Source of the DNA: Anarhynchus alexandrinus
Lineage: Eukaryota; Chordata; Aves; Charadriiformes; Charadriidae
Length of the DNA: 64,000 nucleotides
Direction of reading: 5' to 3'
Assembly: GCA_008711295.1 (NCBI GenBank)
Contig: VUYV01000214.1
Location: forward strand, 1,355,376 to 1,419,375
Part shown: one piece after another, positions 23,343-36,330 of the stretch
How positions within the stretch are numbered: position 1 is the first letter of the stretch
Layout of the letters: the number at the start of each line of letters is the position of its first letter
Made by a program: the position numbers and the translations under genes
Notes under the pieces: generated by a model
Databases searched by the model: none
The model's input: only the letters and a program-made list of their open reading frames with translations
What the model was told of the DNA's origin: nothing

Positions 23343-26300
23343 GTCCAGCATGGGAATGAGTGACAGCTTATATCCACAGCACTCTGTTAGCAGTAGCAGT
23401 GGTTGCTGCTGCTCTGTACCTCAGCCTTTGCAATCAAGCTGCTGCTGCTCCTTCTTTTTTTTTCCTTGCTTTGCTCAAGGGAGCAATATTTTAGACATGT
23501 GTGTCTTAATGCAATTAATATGAGGATAATAAATATGGAAGACAATCACTATGGTAAAAAAAAAAAAAACCTAATTGAATTTGATCAGAGAATAGCCGAG
23601 TTTCTTTTCATTTCTAGAGAGAGAGTCTCTGGTGTAAAATTTGGAAAGAAAATTAGCCTTCTTATACGTTTTCAATTTCGTTCTGAGTTTGAAAGTATAA
23701 TTGCTAGTACAACTATAGTGTCTTAGTTATTTGTAAGTTTTCAGAGTAATAGTTGACGTGAGTATAAATAATTTTGGAAACACTGTGATTTTACCTTTTT
23801 ACAGAAATGGAAAACATTCTGGGAATGTATTACATTTGGCTACCAGAATAATTTATACAGGTTGTGTAATTCTTTGTAAGGGTGAACAGTGAGACAGGGA
23901 GGCTAAGATCATAATGTTTATACAGTAAGTCAACTAAAGAAAAAAAAGAAACACAAAAGCAGCCATTTGAGCAAAGACCACCATGCTGAACAACAAATAC
24001 CCACACTGGCTGTTCTTTGAAGTCAGACACTTAATGCCTTTTATGTCAACAGAAAACTGAAGAACTGAACTAGAAAGGTTAAGTTGCACATTGGTCATGG
24101 TATAGTCCAGTATACATGGTAAATGAACAAAAAAAAAAATGCAGAAAAGTTTTCAAGCTTTTTTTCTTAATGAAACACTTTTGCTGAGTGGCTGCGTGAG
24201 CAGAGATTCTTAGCAAGAGCAGTCTGCAGCTTAATGCTTCCTTTTTCATTTCCGATTTAATGTCAGAGAAACCGATCCCCAGTGCTAAAGGGTCAGGAAC
24301 TATTCACAGGCTAATGTAGAACTCTCTGTGAGTAAGGGAGGCACAGATTTTCTTGAATCTGTTAAGTGAAAAGCAGTGGAAGACCCAGAGGTAGAGATGT
24401 CCTTTCCTGAAACGAAGCCATTGTCATTCTCCGACACTTTTAGAGTCATCAGTACTGTTTGCATTCAAAACACAGGCTGATGCAGCCATTATTTGCCCAT
24501 ATTCTTTGCTTAAAATGTAAGCTTTGTGTTCTTGACAAGAGTAACACAGGATGTAGGTGATGCTACCAGATGACATACAGCAAATGGCAGAACTCTCAAC
24601 AGGAAAAGAAACCCAGAAAATTGGATAGTTAAGATTTTAAATTTGCTATCTTGCAGACTGTCTACATGTCTTCTAGATGCAATTTTGAAAGCGTATATAT
24701 TTCAGATGGGAAGGGGGAAGTACCATAGTTAGTTTTGCCTCTAAATTAAACCAAGTCAATGAAATTATGAAACAAGTTCAAAATGCAGAATTTTTATGAT
24801 TTACAATAGATGTAAAAAGACATAGAGTTTATGTTCTTAATTATTTTTTAAAAACAATTAGTTTGTCCACACAGAGAAATTATGTTTTCATATGCTTTGT
24901 TCCTGCATAAAGCAGAGCTGGAAATAAAAATTGGTTTCTTACTGAAATGTGTTTATACGGTTAATTTGACTGCCTATTTTGTTGGCAATGAGATTTCGTG
25001 CTTTAAGAATTCAGTTGTTAAAAAAAGAAACATAGCATGCAGCCAGTATAAGGTGTGTAGTTAAAGCTTGCTTTAGTTTTTCCCAAGCTATCATCAACAA
25101 TCGTTAATGAAGAGAAATGGAGTATACTTGATAACTGAGTAAGTTTTTGTAAATGCACATATTTATCGACGCACACATGTGACTGCAAACATTTAGAATC
25201 GGATAGTGTTTAAAAACTTAACCAAGCTGTCTCTTGCTTTTGAAAAGAACCTAAACAATACATTTGTGCCAAAATTAGGGTATCAGTTTCAATATTTGTG
25301 TTGAATCAGATCCATTTGTTAAATGTCAGCTCAGCAGTTATTGACAAGAGAATCGTCTTGGGACCCACTTTCCTGGACACAAAGCGTCAGCCTGAAAGTA
25401 TTAAATAACATCTGGCAGTGACCTGTGCTTTGTAAACCATATTTTTGAAATCAGCTTAACATATTTTGTCTAAACAAACCAAGAAATTAACATGCAGAGG
25501 AAAGAAAAACATTCCAGCTGCAGATAAAAATAATTGCTGAAGTACTGTCAGGAGACACTGAGTAATTGCAGAAGTGTGATTGAGCGGAGGCAGCAAGTAT
25601 TTTGTATTTTAACTGTAAAACAGGACATCAGAAAAGAAAACAGAAGGTCTTTAATATGGTACCATCGTTAAAAAAAGGTTCGGTTAAGCAAGTATATTGT
25701 ACACAGAGAAGTGTTATGTTTGTTAGAATGTGTATGGAAGGAACTGAGTATAATTAGCCTTATAATAGGAGGGTTTGGCTCTGGTTCCACTCTGTTTCAA
25801 AGCCTCAACTGTTCTTGAATCCTTAATAAGTTAAGGAATGAGTGCAGCAGAGGAGAGAGCGGGCAGAATCTGTTGTAGCAGCTTGCCCACACCACTTTGC
25901 CAAAATCTAAATAGCTCTTTAAAAAAGGGCTTATTTTTTTTTGCTGATGACATCATTCCTGCCACTGTCAACGTGCGACAAGCCTCGGCTTGCCGAAAGA
26001 AGAAGAAAAAGCCTTTCTAAAATTGACACTGCACAGGTTTAAAACACATACAAGGACTACTCTACATGTAAGATATTTATACCCTCTTTCCATGCTATGA
26101 GTTTTCATTCAAGGGTGGTTTTTTCTTAAGCATTTTGACTTTGTAAATCTTTGAACAATGCATTTTAAACATCTGATTTCTTCTTTGTGATTTTGTCATG
26201 GCTGCCTTAGCTTAGGCATTGGACTGTTTTAAAACCAGTGGCCACAACCTGCCTTTTTTCCATTGTAGTTAATTTTGAGATAACTGAAAATGTCTGTATA

Positions 26301-27314
26301 AAGACAGGAAAGCCACAGGTGTTTCTGGAGGTGATCTTATAATGAGTGCTTTCCATACTACCACACTAGTCTTACCTCTTTTTTTTTTTCTTCTGATTTC
26401 TTATTTCTTCTGATCTGAAGCTTTATGAAGAAGTTGCTTTATGAGTGTCTTTTTGAACATGCGTGTTATTTTCCATTTTAAGCATCATTACCAGCTGTGA
26501 ATTGTACAATGAATAATTAATGTTGAATGGCGACCTTGAACCTCATAAAGCTGATTAGTAAGACAATGCATCTGGGAGAACAACTTTAAGACTGTGCTTG
26601 TAAAAGAATATCAAAACAGCTTAACACAGTAGGGAAAAGCCCCCTGGAGCCCTTTTAAAACAAATTGCCTACAAACACTTCTAAAAAGAACAACTCCGCA
26701 GTGGAAAAAAAGCATGTCTAAAAATCCTATGAAGTTCAGAAAATCAAACAGCCTTTATACTTAATTGTAACAGAGACATTTGCAGTTAAACACTGCATAA
26801 CATTATATAGAGGGTACGGTCACCCAGAATAGAGCATATTTGTTTTCTGTCTAGTTCAGATTGTTATGGCACAGTTGTTTTCTAGTTCACTGGATTCTAA
26901 ACTCATTCATCAACAGGGACAGTGCACGGCTTCACTGATACTTCAAAGCAGAAAATATTTGCCCTGGTTCCCTGTTGCAGAGTCTGTTGACAAACTGCTT
27001 ATAAACCCAGGCAAAACTCGTTGTTATTGCACACTGGCAAAGCCTAAGTATGACGGAAATTTCAGAAATAACTAATAATTTTTTTTTTTCTGAAAAAACT
27101 GTGCAATTTTGAGAAATGGATTATTTATTATCATTTTTTTTTTTTTTGCATATTCACTAAATGGCATTCATTGCTGTTAGTTCGAGTGCTGTATGCTGTG
27201 ACTGGGAGAGGAATGAGTCCTTTCCTCAACGTTCAGATTGTCTGAAAGGACTAGGCAGTTATAAAAGATAGGAGAAAGGAAGCACTATCTCTTTGAAAAG
27301 CAAGAGAGATACAG
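23343..27314. other. AT-rich non-coding DNA, no gene seen
   Basis: A short CTG-rich patch lies at 23403-23450. The interval 25838-26020 is less AT-rich and carries a TGATGACATCA motif and a CAAGCC-TC-GGCTTG palindrome, listed as a regulatory candidate in the findings. Long T runs occur at 26380 and 27140. No coding signal is seen. Confidence 0.55.
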
Positions 27315-27435
27315 TTCAGGGTCTGAGATGCAAAGATATTAAGGAGCTTGCCTGAGATTATGAAGGCGCTGCGTGACAACAGGTCTGAATTTACCCAGAA
27401 CTGAAGGATTTAAGCTCCTGAATTAGACCAGCTGG
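27315..27435 (-). mobile_element. Old MIR-like SINE fragment, minus orientation
   Basis: On the plus strand TCTGAGATGCAAAGATATTA, AGGAGCTTGCCTGAGATTAT, GCGTGACAACAGGTCTGAAT and TTTAAGCTCCTGAATTAGAC follow the block order of a reversed MIR-type SINE (ACTGAGGCACAGAG, GACTTGCCCAAGGTCA, CAGTGGCAGAGC, CTCCTGA...AGACCA). It is heavily diverged, and both ends are approximate. Confidence 0.5.
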
Positions 27436-30400
27436 GAGGGAATGGGTCCCTCTGCTACATGACAGAGGAGTGGGTATGTGCAACTCCTTTAGTTGACCAG
27501 GAGTACATCTGCCTTGTGTGTGACAAAGCTGGACTGGTCTCAGGCAAAATGGTTTTAATCACAAGATCTGTCCTTCATCTGAGTATCTGTACTGAGTGAA
27601 TGGAGAGATAATATTGGTTTTATGGTTGAATTTAATCTGTAATGGTATTTATGAAAACATGGCATGGTTCAGCTGTGACTTACAGCAGCTTTAAATCAAG
27701 CAAATCTACTCTTCATTTTGCTTTTCTAAAACATGTTATAAGCCCTGAAATATAGACCACATAATTCATACATGAACTTTGTTTTTCTTCACAGGTTGTT
27801 AAATCTGTTAATATTTAAAATAATTAAGGAGCATCTTTTTGTTAAATGGCTTGGTTTAGTTCAAGAACTAAATTCCAGTTTTTATTTGATGATTTTTGAT
27901 TGGAACACTTTAAAAGATTGTAAACAAATTTAAAAGAAGAAAAAAGTCAACATATAAACAAAATATTCTGATTTTTTTCTAGTTATGGTTCACAACACTT
28001 CTGGAGATTTTATTCCAATTTTGGATCATTTAAAAATAGAAATCTTGAAAAACTTCAGTTTGGAAAAACATCTGCTGCTCAACCTTAGCCTCTAAGGTAT
28101 CTGGATTGTTTTCTTAGAAAACTGGAAAAAAAACCCAACCCTACACCTTCAGTGTAACCAAAAATATGGCCAAAATTGGCCTGGGTTTGGCAAGCAGTTT
28201 GTCAGTGATGAGGAATCATTCCATGGCATTGTTTAAAATTTGTAATATTAATTTCTTCATTTTAAAAATCTCTACAAAAAATAGGTAAACTGAAAATGAT
28301 AAAAAATTTAGATTGGGATCAATCTAATTAAAATTATTTTTATGCTATAGTGTATCACACAGTGTAGTGTTGAACCACTTTCAGGTAGACTTCCTTATTT
28401 TTACTGAATTGGTCTCATTATGGAGGTAAAAGCAGGTCGTGTTCACTAAAACTATATGAATTCTGCACTGCAGATCTAACAAGTTTTAAAAATCTTTGTA
28501 TGATTTTAAAACATGTTGGGTAATTTTGCCAGTATAGAGAAAATTTCAGTGGTTCAATTTAATACACTCACTAGTCATATACAGCTATACCTTATAAAAT
28601 AACAATTTTCTAAAGTTACTATGGATTATCCACAAATGGATTGAAAGTTTTTCGTGTCAGTTGGTTTTCTATAGATAGATTAAGATAAAATACTTTTAAT
28701 CCTAATTTAAATACAAAGCATAAATAATTATGAATCTGTCATCAAATCTAAACTGAGTTTTTAAAGGTATTTAACTTTTGGACTATTTTAGTTTTATATT
28801 TCCAGGGCAAAGTTATTCAAAAATTTTTAACCAGTCTCTGAAACATGTGAAGATTCACTTTACCATATATTTGAATCAAATTACATTAAAGGTATTTATT
28901 TTAATTATGAATAGAGGAATCTGTAGAAGGATTCACAAGGAATTGTGCCCTCTTAAATAAATGATTTGTCTATCTTTGTAGTGTGAAACTAGAAATGACC
29001 CTCGGATTTGTGCAAGTTGTACTTGTACTTTTGTGCCTCACATCTCTGGACAAAATTCTGAGAAGTTTTCTAGGACTTAATCCTGTTGGCTTTCTGTGAT
29101 GCAACACAGGGAGTTCAGGATGTTGAAGACTTGCACCTGTATGTTTGGCACATGCCAAACCCCCAAAATCTGAATATGTGACAAATAAAGTGGTAATAGA
29201 TAGGATGAAATCCCTATGTGCTGCTCCAGTTTTGTTTTGAAGGCTTGAGTGAGGCTTAGAGGAGATTGGTGGGTCTCTTACCCCACATGGATAAGTTTTA
29301 TTCTGCTTGAATTTTAGCTTGGCTTAGCTGAACGCCTCCTTTTATTGTGTTATGGGTTGTTTTTTTTTTTCTCCCTCAAATACTGTACTATCAGCCAAGA
29401 ATAACTTGAGGCTGAATTCAGGACTGCTTTTTAATGCTCTCAAAACATTACAGGAATGTATCTGATGCTTTTTTATACTAGATTCAATTAATTTTTTTAA
29501 GGTACTTAGTAAAACCAACAACTGGCTGAAAGCAACAGCGTGCTCATGCTGGAGTTGCGCAGAACAAAGGTCCTGAACCCAAAAATGAAATGCTGGGCTA
29601 CGGGAGAAGCTGCCTGGCAACTCTCTGGCTTCAGGCCTGTTGCCATCCAGAAAGTTCATTTTGTCAATGTAGGCAAGTTTTGTTCCAATTCTATTGCCAA
29701 AAATCATAAATATCAGAGACCTTTGGCTTTTCCTGCCCTGAGCTTTCTGTGTATTTACCAGAGCTCTTCATCTCTGTTTTCTTATTATTTGACTCCTCTT
29801 CTGTTACATGGGCTTTTCATGAATGAGAACATCTTCTTTGCATGTGTGAGAATGAGTAACAGTTTTCTCTTGTAATTTAGTGGGTTAAAATGTATGTATT
29901 TTTACATATATTTTTACTATTGCTTTTTATTATGCATCAAGCAGTATTTTATGAACGTGTTTCAGGTGGAGTGAGAGAGAAAGGAGATAGCTACTAGGCT
30001 AATATCTCAATTCCATCCTGGCACTTCGGCTTCCACTGTTGCCACAGGAGGCCATAGCATGAGCTGAGAGAAGAGTCTTGTTTGGGCACTCATTGGGCTA
30101 TAGTGATGTTAAAGGATGTTAATGGTCTCACAGATCTCGTGATTAATATCTATTGTCATGAAGTGGCAGACGCAGAGGATTCCCCACATGAACTTTATGA
30201 AACTCAGTACCTCTCCTTAGTAAGTTTATTAGGGGTGAATACAGGGAAGCTTTTACGTTCGGTCTACAGCCCAGATAGGTCTGTGCATGATTTCAAATTC
30301 TCCCTCGTGTGGTGCAATTTGATCACTGTGCTCTGCCACCAACTGTTTGTCCAGCTGGTAAAACATGTTGTCCTGAAGGCTTTCAGCATCTCGGGTATCT

Positions 30401-32679
30401 ACTGGTTGGAGTTGAAGCGTAGGAGAAATGTGTTATGCTTTGCAGCCTGTCCTGAGCCCTCTGCATTACCTCATGCCATACCAGTTCCTCTTCCTTGTGG
30501 GACCGAGCCCTGTGTGAAAAGTTTTATCTGAAACTGTGAGTAGCCACACTCTAAAAGGGTGAAAACCATTCTGAAATCCGATTGCATATTTTCCGAGGGA
30601 TGTCTGTGCGCATGCTTTGCCGTGTACCTTAGTGCAGCCAAACACCAAAATGTGCTTGGAAAGTGGGAAAGCATGAAAGCTTGCTTCCTCTTATCCAGCC
30701 CAGCAAGGTACTGCTCAAAACTCCACCCGTTCTCTTATTCTTCAGTCCTTCAGCTTGAACCAGAAGTCATCCTGAGTACGTATGGCGAGAGTAAACAGAT
30801 AGCTGTGCTCCTGGGGAAAAGGTGTAGGAAATCTAACTGTAAAATTGTTGAGCGAGGGACTAACCTAGGTATGTCAGACTTCGTGAAATTTTAGAACCTA
30901 TATTGTCTGACAGCGTGATACAAGCATGGCCCCTTATAATGGTGTTTTATTGTGAATAATCTAAGATCACGCTGCTGGTTTTGCACAGATCATTAAGCAA
31001 ATATGAGATAAGCAGTAGCCTTGCACTGGAATAGTTTCCTATTTCAGTTATCACAGCTGCATGTTTGTTCTGAAATATTCAGACTCTGAAAATTAAGCTG
31101 TCAGCTTAGGTCTACCACTTGCCACCTTAGTGAAGTAGGAAATTCTGTAATTTTGGACTCTGCGTTGTGACTTGTGTTTCATTTTTTACATTAATTCATT
31201 GCCGTCAGAACTCATATCAGTCATTTATGGTAGCTGGTTCTGTCACTTTGCTATAAGTATTTCTTTGCTGTCTTGGAAAAGTCGTCCGGGTTTGGGTTGG
31301 GAGGAGTCACGTGTCTGAGTCAACAGCATCTATTTATATTCTTGCATTATTTCCAAAGAGAAAGAAATGGAAATCAAAATTTGAAAACTATTACATAATA
31401 GCTGTACTATTTAATGTTAGTATGAATGCAATCTTTCACAGCAGATTGTTTGCTTTACTAAGAGATAAGATAAAAATAACTTTAATTTCATAGAAAGAAA
31501 AATTTCTTCATAAGAGTATGCATCATATACTTCAGCAGTTAAATCACGAAATTTATATAACTCTCAGATGAAAGATTATAAATTAGCCTTGTACAGTGAT
31601 ATTCTACAAAATTGGGCAGAACTGTGGAGCATAAAAATTTTTTTAAATTTAATGTGAACTCATTACAAGACTTGTGCAATTTAAAAATGGAAATAAAATA
31701 TGGCATGCTGTTTTTTTTTCTGTCCCCAGAATATGATTTTCCTCATAAATTATGTTATGAATTTAACAATATTGAAAAAATCCACATTTAATATTTATTC
31801 TGTCAGCATGAAGATTTCTTGCCTTTTTTATTCTTTTACTTCTTATGTGTTCAGCTTTCATCTCCAGTTAACTGTACTTTCCTTTTAAATATAATGGAAG
31901 TATGTAATTTAGACTTATTTTATGGATTAATGTTTGCTTGTTTATAGTTTTATAGGGTAATTGCAAAGCAGTTTCTCAGAGAACCTTGTCATGGAGTTAC
32001 AAGGAGAATCTAGGATATGGCAGTGATGATTTGCCAAATAGAGTTATTATATACTGTTGAATGCAGAGATAAAAACACTCATCTTCCCTGAGAGGTAATG
32101 AAATGAACTTTCAGATGAATATGGTTCTGACAAGGCAAAGATTCGATGTATTTCTCTGCTGAAAGTCCCAATCTTTCCCCTCAGCAATGCAAAGTGCAGA
32201 GGTGACAGAGAGGTATCCAGGCAATGGGAGGTACTGAAACGACAGAACAGCTTTTGTACTCCAAATAAAAATAAAAGTTGATTCTTTTCACAGTCCAGCC
32301 TGATGCCTCTGCTGGCAAAATAAACGAAGTGCTGGCCAGCTACAGATAGCTGGGACGCTTTCCGGAGAACTCCATTTACCAGGAGTATTGTCACCATCCA
32401 GACTATCAAAAGAGAGGTTTCCTATGACACTAAGTGTGACAGGGGAAACAAATTAACGTGCGGTTTTATTAGCAAAGATTATCTGATACTGTATATTGTG
32501 ATGTTATTGTTATTCTAAGAATTATTACCCACTGCGTGAAAAATGTCAGAAGAGATTGGCAAGGAACGTCTTGTGAGTATGAATGAACTTAGCATGTGCC
32601 AGCCTCGGATAGGTGGAATGTGCCACTTAACAAATTATTCTATTTTTAGCACCCTAACCTTCTTCATATGCTTTCAAGC
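27436..32679. other. AT-rich non-coding DNA, no gene seen
   Basis: The longest open frame outside the microsatellite lies here (30082-30531, 149 codons, plus strand), but it has no recognisable domain, and a frame of that length is expected about once by chance in this much AT-rich DNA. The stretch 27830-28960 is extremely AT-rich. Minus frames at 29342-29707 and 32047-32409 are likewise unrecognised. Confidence 0.55.
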
Positions 32680-33420
32680 AGGAGGCGAGCCTTATTTATG
32701 CGAAACGGCCAAAACAAGCTGCCAGTTGTGGCCTTTCCATTAGCTTTCCATGGTTTTAGTTTGTAGACCAAACACTGCAAAATCCTGCAGCAGCTGGCTG
32801 TGGAGTGCTGGCCCGTTTGCTGTAGCCATGGTGTGGAATTTCTCTGTGTTGAGTATATTTAGACAGCAGCACACTTACAAATGTGTTGTAAAATTGGACG
32901 CCTGCCGGGGGAGGCTTGGGCCTCCTTGGTTTACTTACTAAGCCTACCTTTCAATGGAGAAGCAAATTTGATTTCTCTCCCCCCTCCGTCTCTTTTTCTT
33001 TCTCTTTTCCCTCCTCCCCCAGCGTTCCTTTGCTAAAGAGGCATCAGTGACTGGTGAGAAGAACTGACCAACTTGACCTCCTCTCCCACTGGTGGTCATG
33101 AGAATAATACGGGAGGAGGTCAAAGGTCAGCTTTTGAATACTCTTAGGAGCTAATTTATTACAAGGAGGGAGTTTCACATTGGTTGAATTATTTTCTTGA
33201 AGAGAAGACCACACTTGAGTTTGTTTATGCTTTGTGTTCATTGGGAGTTCTCTTTAGGAGCCTTTCTATGCACCTGTGCGGAGCACAATAACAGCTCTTT
33301 TCTGCAGGGTGGAATAGCCGACAGCCGGAGAAAAAAATGGGCTAGCCTGGAGCAGAACCTGGAGGCTATTTGATTACAGAATGTAGTCCGGAGGGTGGTT
33401 TTTTTTTTTTTATTGTAACT
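32680..33420. promoter_or_regulatory. Candidate regulatory element cluster
   Basis: This interval is richer in GC and in protein-binding-type motifs than its AT-rich surroundings. It has a perfect DR1, AGGTCA-A-AGGTCA, at 33117-33129; a minus-strand DR3-like AGGTCA-agt-TGGTCA at 33079-33065; CAGCAGCTGG E-box type sequence near 32790; GACCAAACAC near 32767; and a pyrimidine tract at 32970-33020. Such clustering is typical of enhancers bound by nuclear receptors, but no conservation data are available here and no gene is adjacent in the window. Confidence 0.3.
33117..33129 (+). promoter_or_regulatory. Perfect DR1 nuclear-receptor site
   Basis: Two exact AGGTCA half-sites are separated by one A. 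This is the consensus bound by HNF4, RXR heterodimers such as PPAR, and COUP-TF. The exact 13-mer is expected by chance well under once in 64 kb, which gives it more weight than most short motifs. Binding is inferred only. Confidence 0.45.
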
Positions 33421-34979
33421 CCTTCCCTCCCCCTTTTGCCCTTATCCTGTTGCTGGATATTTTTTTGGCTGGCGGAAAATGGGGAAGCTGGGATGGGGGA
33501 GGAGGGAAGGAAGAAGAGCACATTTGCACAAGTATCTTGCTGAGAAATAAAGGCACGGATCCTTCAAGAAACAAGGATCTGGCTTACTTGCAAGCCAGTG
33601 ATAGTAAAAGCTGCTTTTCTCTCAGTTATTGCTTCCATTTGCTGTTGGGATGCAAGAAAATAATACATTCTGCTTGCGTTTCTAGTTGCCTTAGCTGCCT
33701 AGAACACTGTGATACCTTATGAGTTTGGAAATTATTTGCCGAGATTTAAGTGTCCTGGCTACAGTCAGTTTCTGCTGCTCAGCTACAGCCCAGCAACCTA
33801 CTCTCTCAGTCATTCCTCCTGGTTTTGTACAGTGTCTAGTGATATCTCAAACATCACTTACAGGCAGACCAGGCAGCTGTGGCTGAGTATTCTATTGAGA
33901 CTCCCATTATCCAAAAAATCTTGACCTATTGCAGTGATTTTTCTTTTTATAAAACAACCCCTAGCCTTTGTTTGCTGTTTAAAGTATGTCTCTTGTGTGG
34001 TAGGCGATGCTGCACATTAGGCTTTCTGTGCACTAAAATCTGCAACTTTGCCTGAATGTTCTACTCATTTAAATTTGTCCAAATTGTTGGTGAAAAACTC
34101 TGAAAGCCAAATTTATGTAAACAAAGCAACTTTCTTTCAAATGCAGTGGGATTATGGGGGTGAGACTGCTCAGCACCGGAACCAGGGTTTGTTGGGGGAG
34201 TTTTATGTATTCCACATTTCCAATCACCGAGACTAGGTAAGGCTCAAGCTTTAAATGTGCTCATTAGCTTTGTCTACGCAGGCAAGGGGGCTGAAGCCAC
34301 CTTGTGGGGCTAGAGAAGGGATTACGTAGTTCCTGGAGCTGTAGTCAAATTTAAGGAAAGCAGACTTTCTGACCACAACATTTCTCCCTCCCTCTGCAGT
34401 TTACATTTTGTCTTAAATATTAAGATGTTTGCCTGTTACAATTTTGGAGGGAGATTTACAGCCATTTAGCAGATATTGCTGGTGAACATTTATACCTCTT
34501 AGGTTATGTGATAAAAAGCTCATCTCCACATGAAGAGATAGGCAGGGGCAGGCAGGGGCATCCCTATAACAGGCAGAGGAAGGAGCCCCCAGCCTGGGCT
34601 CTCCCCGTGCTGTCCCAGGGTCCAGCCCCATGGTCCAGCATGACCCATGAAGGTGAGTCAATGGGAACATCTCTCCAGCTAACCTCACAGATTGAGGGTG
34701 TCACTGGCTGGGGGTATGGGACTCATGATGGGGTTGCAGGGGAAGAGCAATACTTACTATGGGATCTTCAGTAGAGGAAATGAATGTGGAGAAAGGGAGA
34801 GCTCAGGGTGGTTTGGGGAGGAAGAAATGTGGAAAATAGTGGGAAAAGGAGAGAAAAGGGGCTGGTCACATGTAAACAGTTTGTCTGTACTTGTCTAGCC
34901 ATGCCCTCTGCCTGATCAGCACGGTCTGTCCTGTCTTCTCATTGAACCTAACTCTTTTTTGAGGGACTCTTTAGTCAGC
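33421..34979. other. Non-coding DNA, no gene seen
   Basis: Purine-rich stretches lie at 33475-33520 and 34770-34860. A small direct repeat (GGCAGGGGCAGGCAGGGGCA) is at about 34542-34561. No recognised gene or mobile element. Confidence 0.5.
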
Positions 34980-35760
34980 GTCCAAGTGTGCGTATAGAGG
35001 TCAGACCACAAGTTGCAGGGGCTGTGCATCTGTGGAGCCCACAACTGGTGTGAATGTGGGTTTGCAGGTCAGTGAGTGATCTCTAGCCAATATGAAGCCA
35101 GACTAGCCAGTGAGTAGGCTTGGGAAGCCAGGTAGAGGCCAGAGGGTCTGAGTTGGCAACTGTAGGGATCAAGCCATTTATGAGAAAGACCGCAGGGCTT
35201 GAGGGTCGTGAGTGTATGCATATGTGCCTCTGTGAGCGGGACAGCTGGAGATGTGAGGGTCCAAGGGCCAATTACTGAGTACATTGAATGTCTAACACCA
35301 GTTACTGAAGGAATCTATGGTGTGTTTGTCTGTGCATCTGTTGGTGTGTGCAAGGGTGACCTCTACCAGCAGCTGGAGTGGGCTGTGGGCCTCAAGGGCT
35401 TTTATGTCCAGGGCGGATATTGGAGAGATCCATATTGTATACATACTTGCATGTTTTCCTGTAACGGACCTTCATCCTGATCAGCTAGCGAGAGGAACAA
35501 GATAAGGCTATTGGTGCTGTTTGAACGAGTGCTGAGTGTTTCTGTCTCCATTGATCTGTGTGGTTGGCCATGTGTATAGGTTTATGTATATATTTGTTGA
35601 ATATATGTGTGTGCCTGCCTACTGGGAATACAATTCTACCAGTTGGACCTGCTGACATGGAGCTGCAGCAGCCTTGTCTGTCTCGGGCTTCTGGATTCAG
35701 TCCCTGGGGAGTTTGTTTAATATCACCTGAAGGGGGAGTGAATTGCACTGCTGGGTGCCT
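34980..35760. repeat. G/T-rich block with worn internal subrepeats
   Basis: The motif TGTGCATCTGTGG (35023-35035) recurs as TGTGCCTCTGTGAG (35223-35236) and TGTGCATCTGTTGG (35331-35344). Two of these are followed by CAGCTGGAG (35242-35250, 35370-35378) and then a CAAGGGC box (CCAAGGGCC near 35260; CTCAAGGGC near 35392). The spacing is uneven, so this is a decayed minisatellite-like array rather than a regular one. The following 35610-35760 resembles a dispersed avian repeat I cannot name. Several short frames overlap here and are not genes. Confidence 0.4.
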
Positions 35761-36237
35761 GGTGCTGACAATAGTGAAAAGTCTTATTTTAGGCAGAACA
35801 TTATCACAGTCTGAGCTGTGATGATAAAACCACAGGCCATAGTGATGAAACGGAAAGGAAATACATACATTTTTCTGTAGGTCTGGAGGGAAGGAAAAAA
35901 AGACATTTTTCTATGCCGTTTGAACACATGGAGTCAGTGATGAGTCCCACAGACTTCAGAGGACAAGCATTATCCTGGCAAAGGGGTGGACCCAGCGGTG
36001 GTCTAGTAACAGGAGAAGTTAGATCTCATTTCCGCCTGCGCATCTGATCAGCATCCTGAGCCAACTGGTTTTCATTCTAGCTCCATTGCCCTGTGAAATA
36101 GGAAGACATCTGAGAAATGATGCTGTCTGTGCTTAATGAAAGGTTGTAACTGAGCATGTGCTAACCATTGCCCTGGCTGCGCTCATTCCACATTGTAACA
36201 CTTAGGCCTGCCCTTTGTTCTCTCTCTTTTGTCCTTC
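35761..36237. other. Unique DNA, nothing recognised
   Basis: No gene or repeat recognised between the G/T-rich block and the SINE-like tail that follows. Confidence 0.5.
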
Positions 36238-36330
36238 AGTTTATAAGATCTGCAGGCCAGAAACTGTCGTCTCTTCTACTTGGACTGTGTCCGCATCTCT
36301 TACAGCAGTATAAATGATAGTATCTATCTG
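36238..36330 (+). mobile_element. Possible 3' tail of an old amniote SINE
   Basis: AGTTTATAAGATCTGCAGGC, then GAAACTGTCGTCTCTTCTAC and CGCATCTCTTACAGCAGTAT follow the order of a common amniote SINE/LINE tail (GATTGTAAGCTC, GGGACTGTCTCT, TACAGCGCCTAG). It is strongly diverged and the exact family is unknown. Confidence 0.35.

Noticed and set aside
30082..30531. 149-codon plus-strand open frame, the longest outside the microsatellite
   Set aside because: No recognisable domain, no splice or promoter context, and a frame this long is expected about once by chance in 64 kb of this composition.
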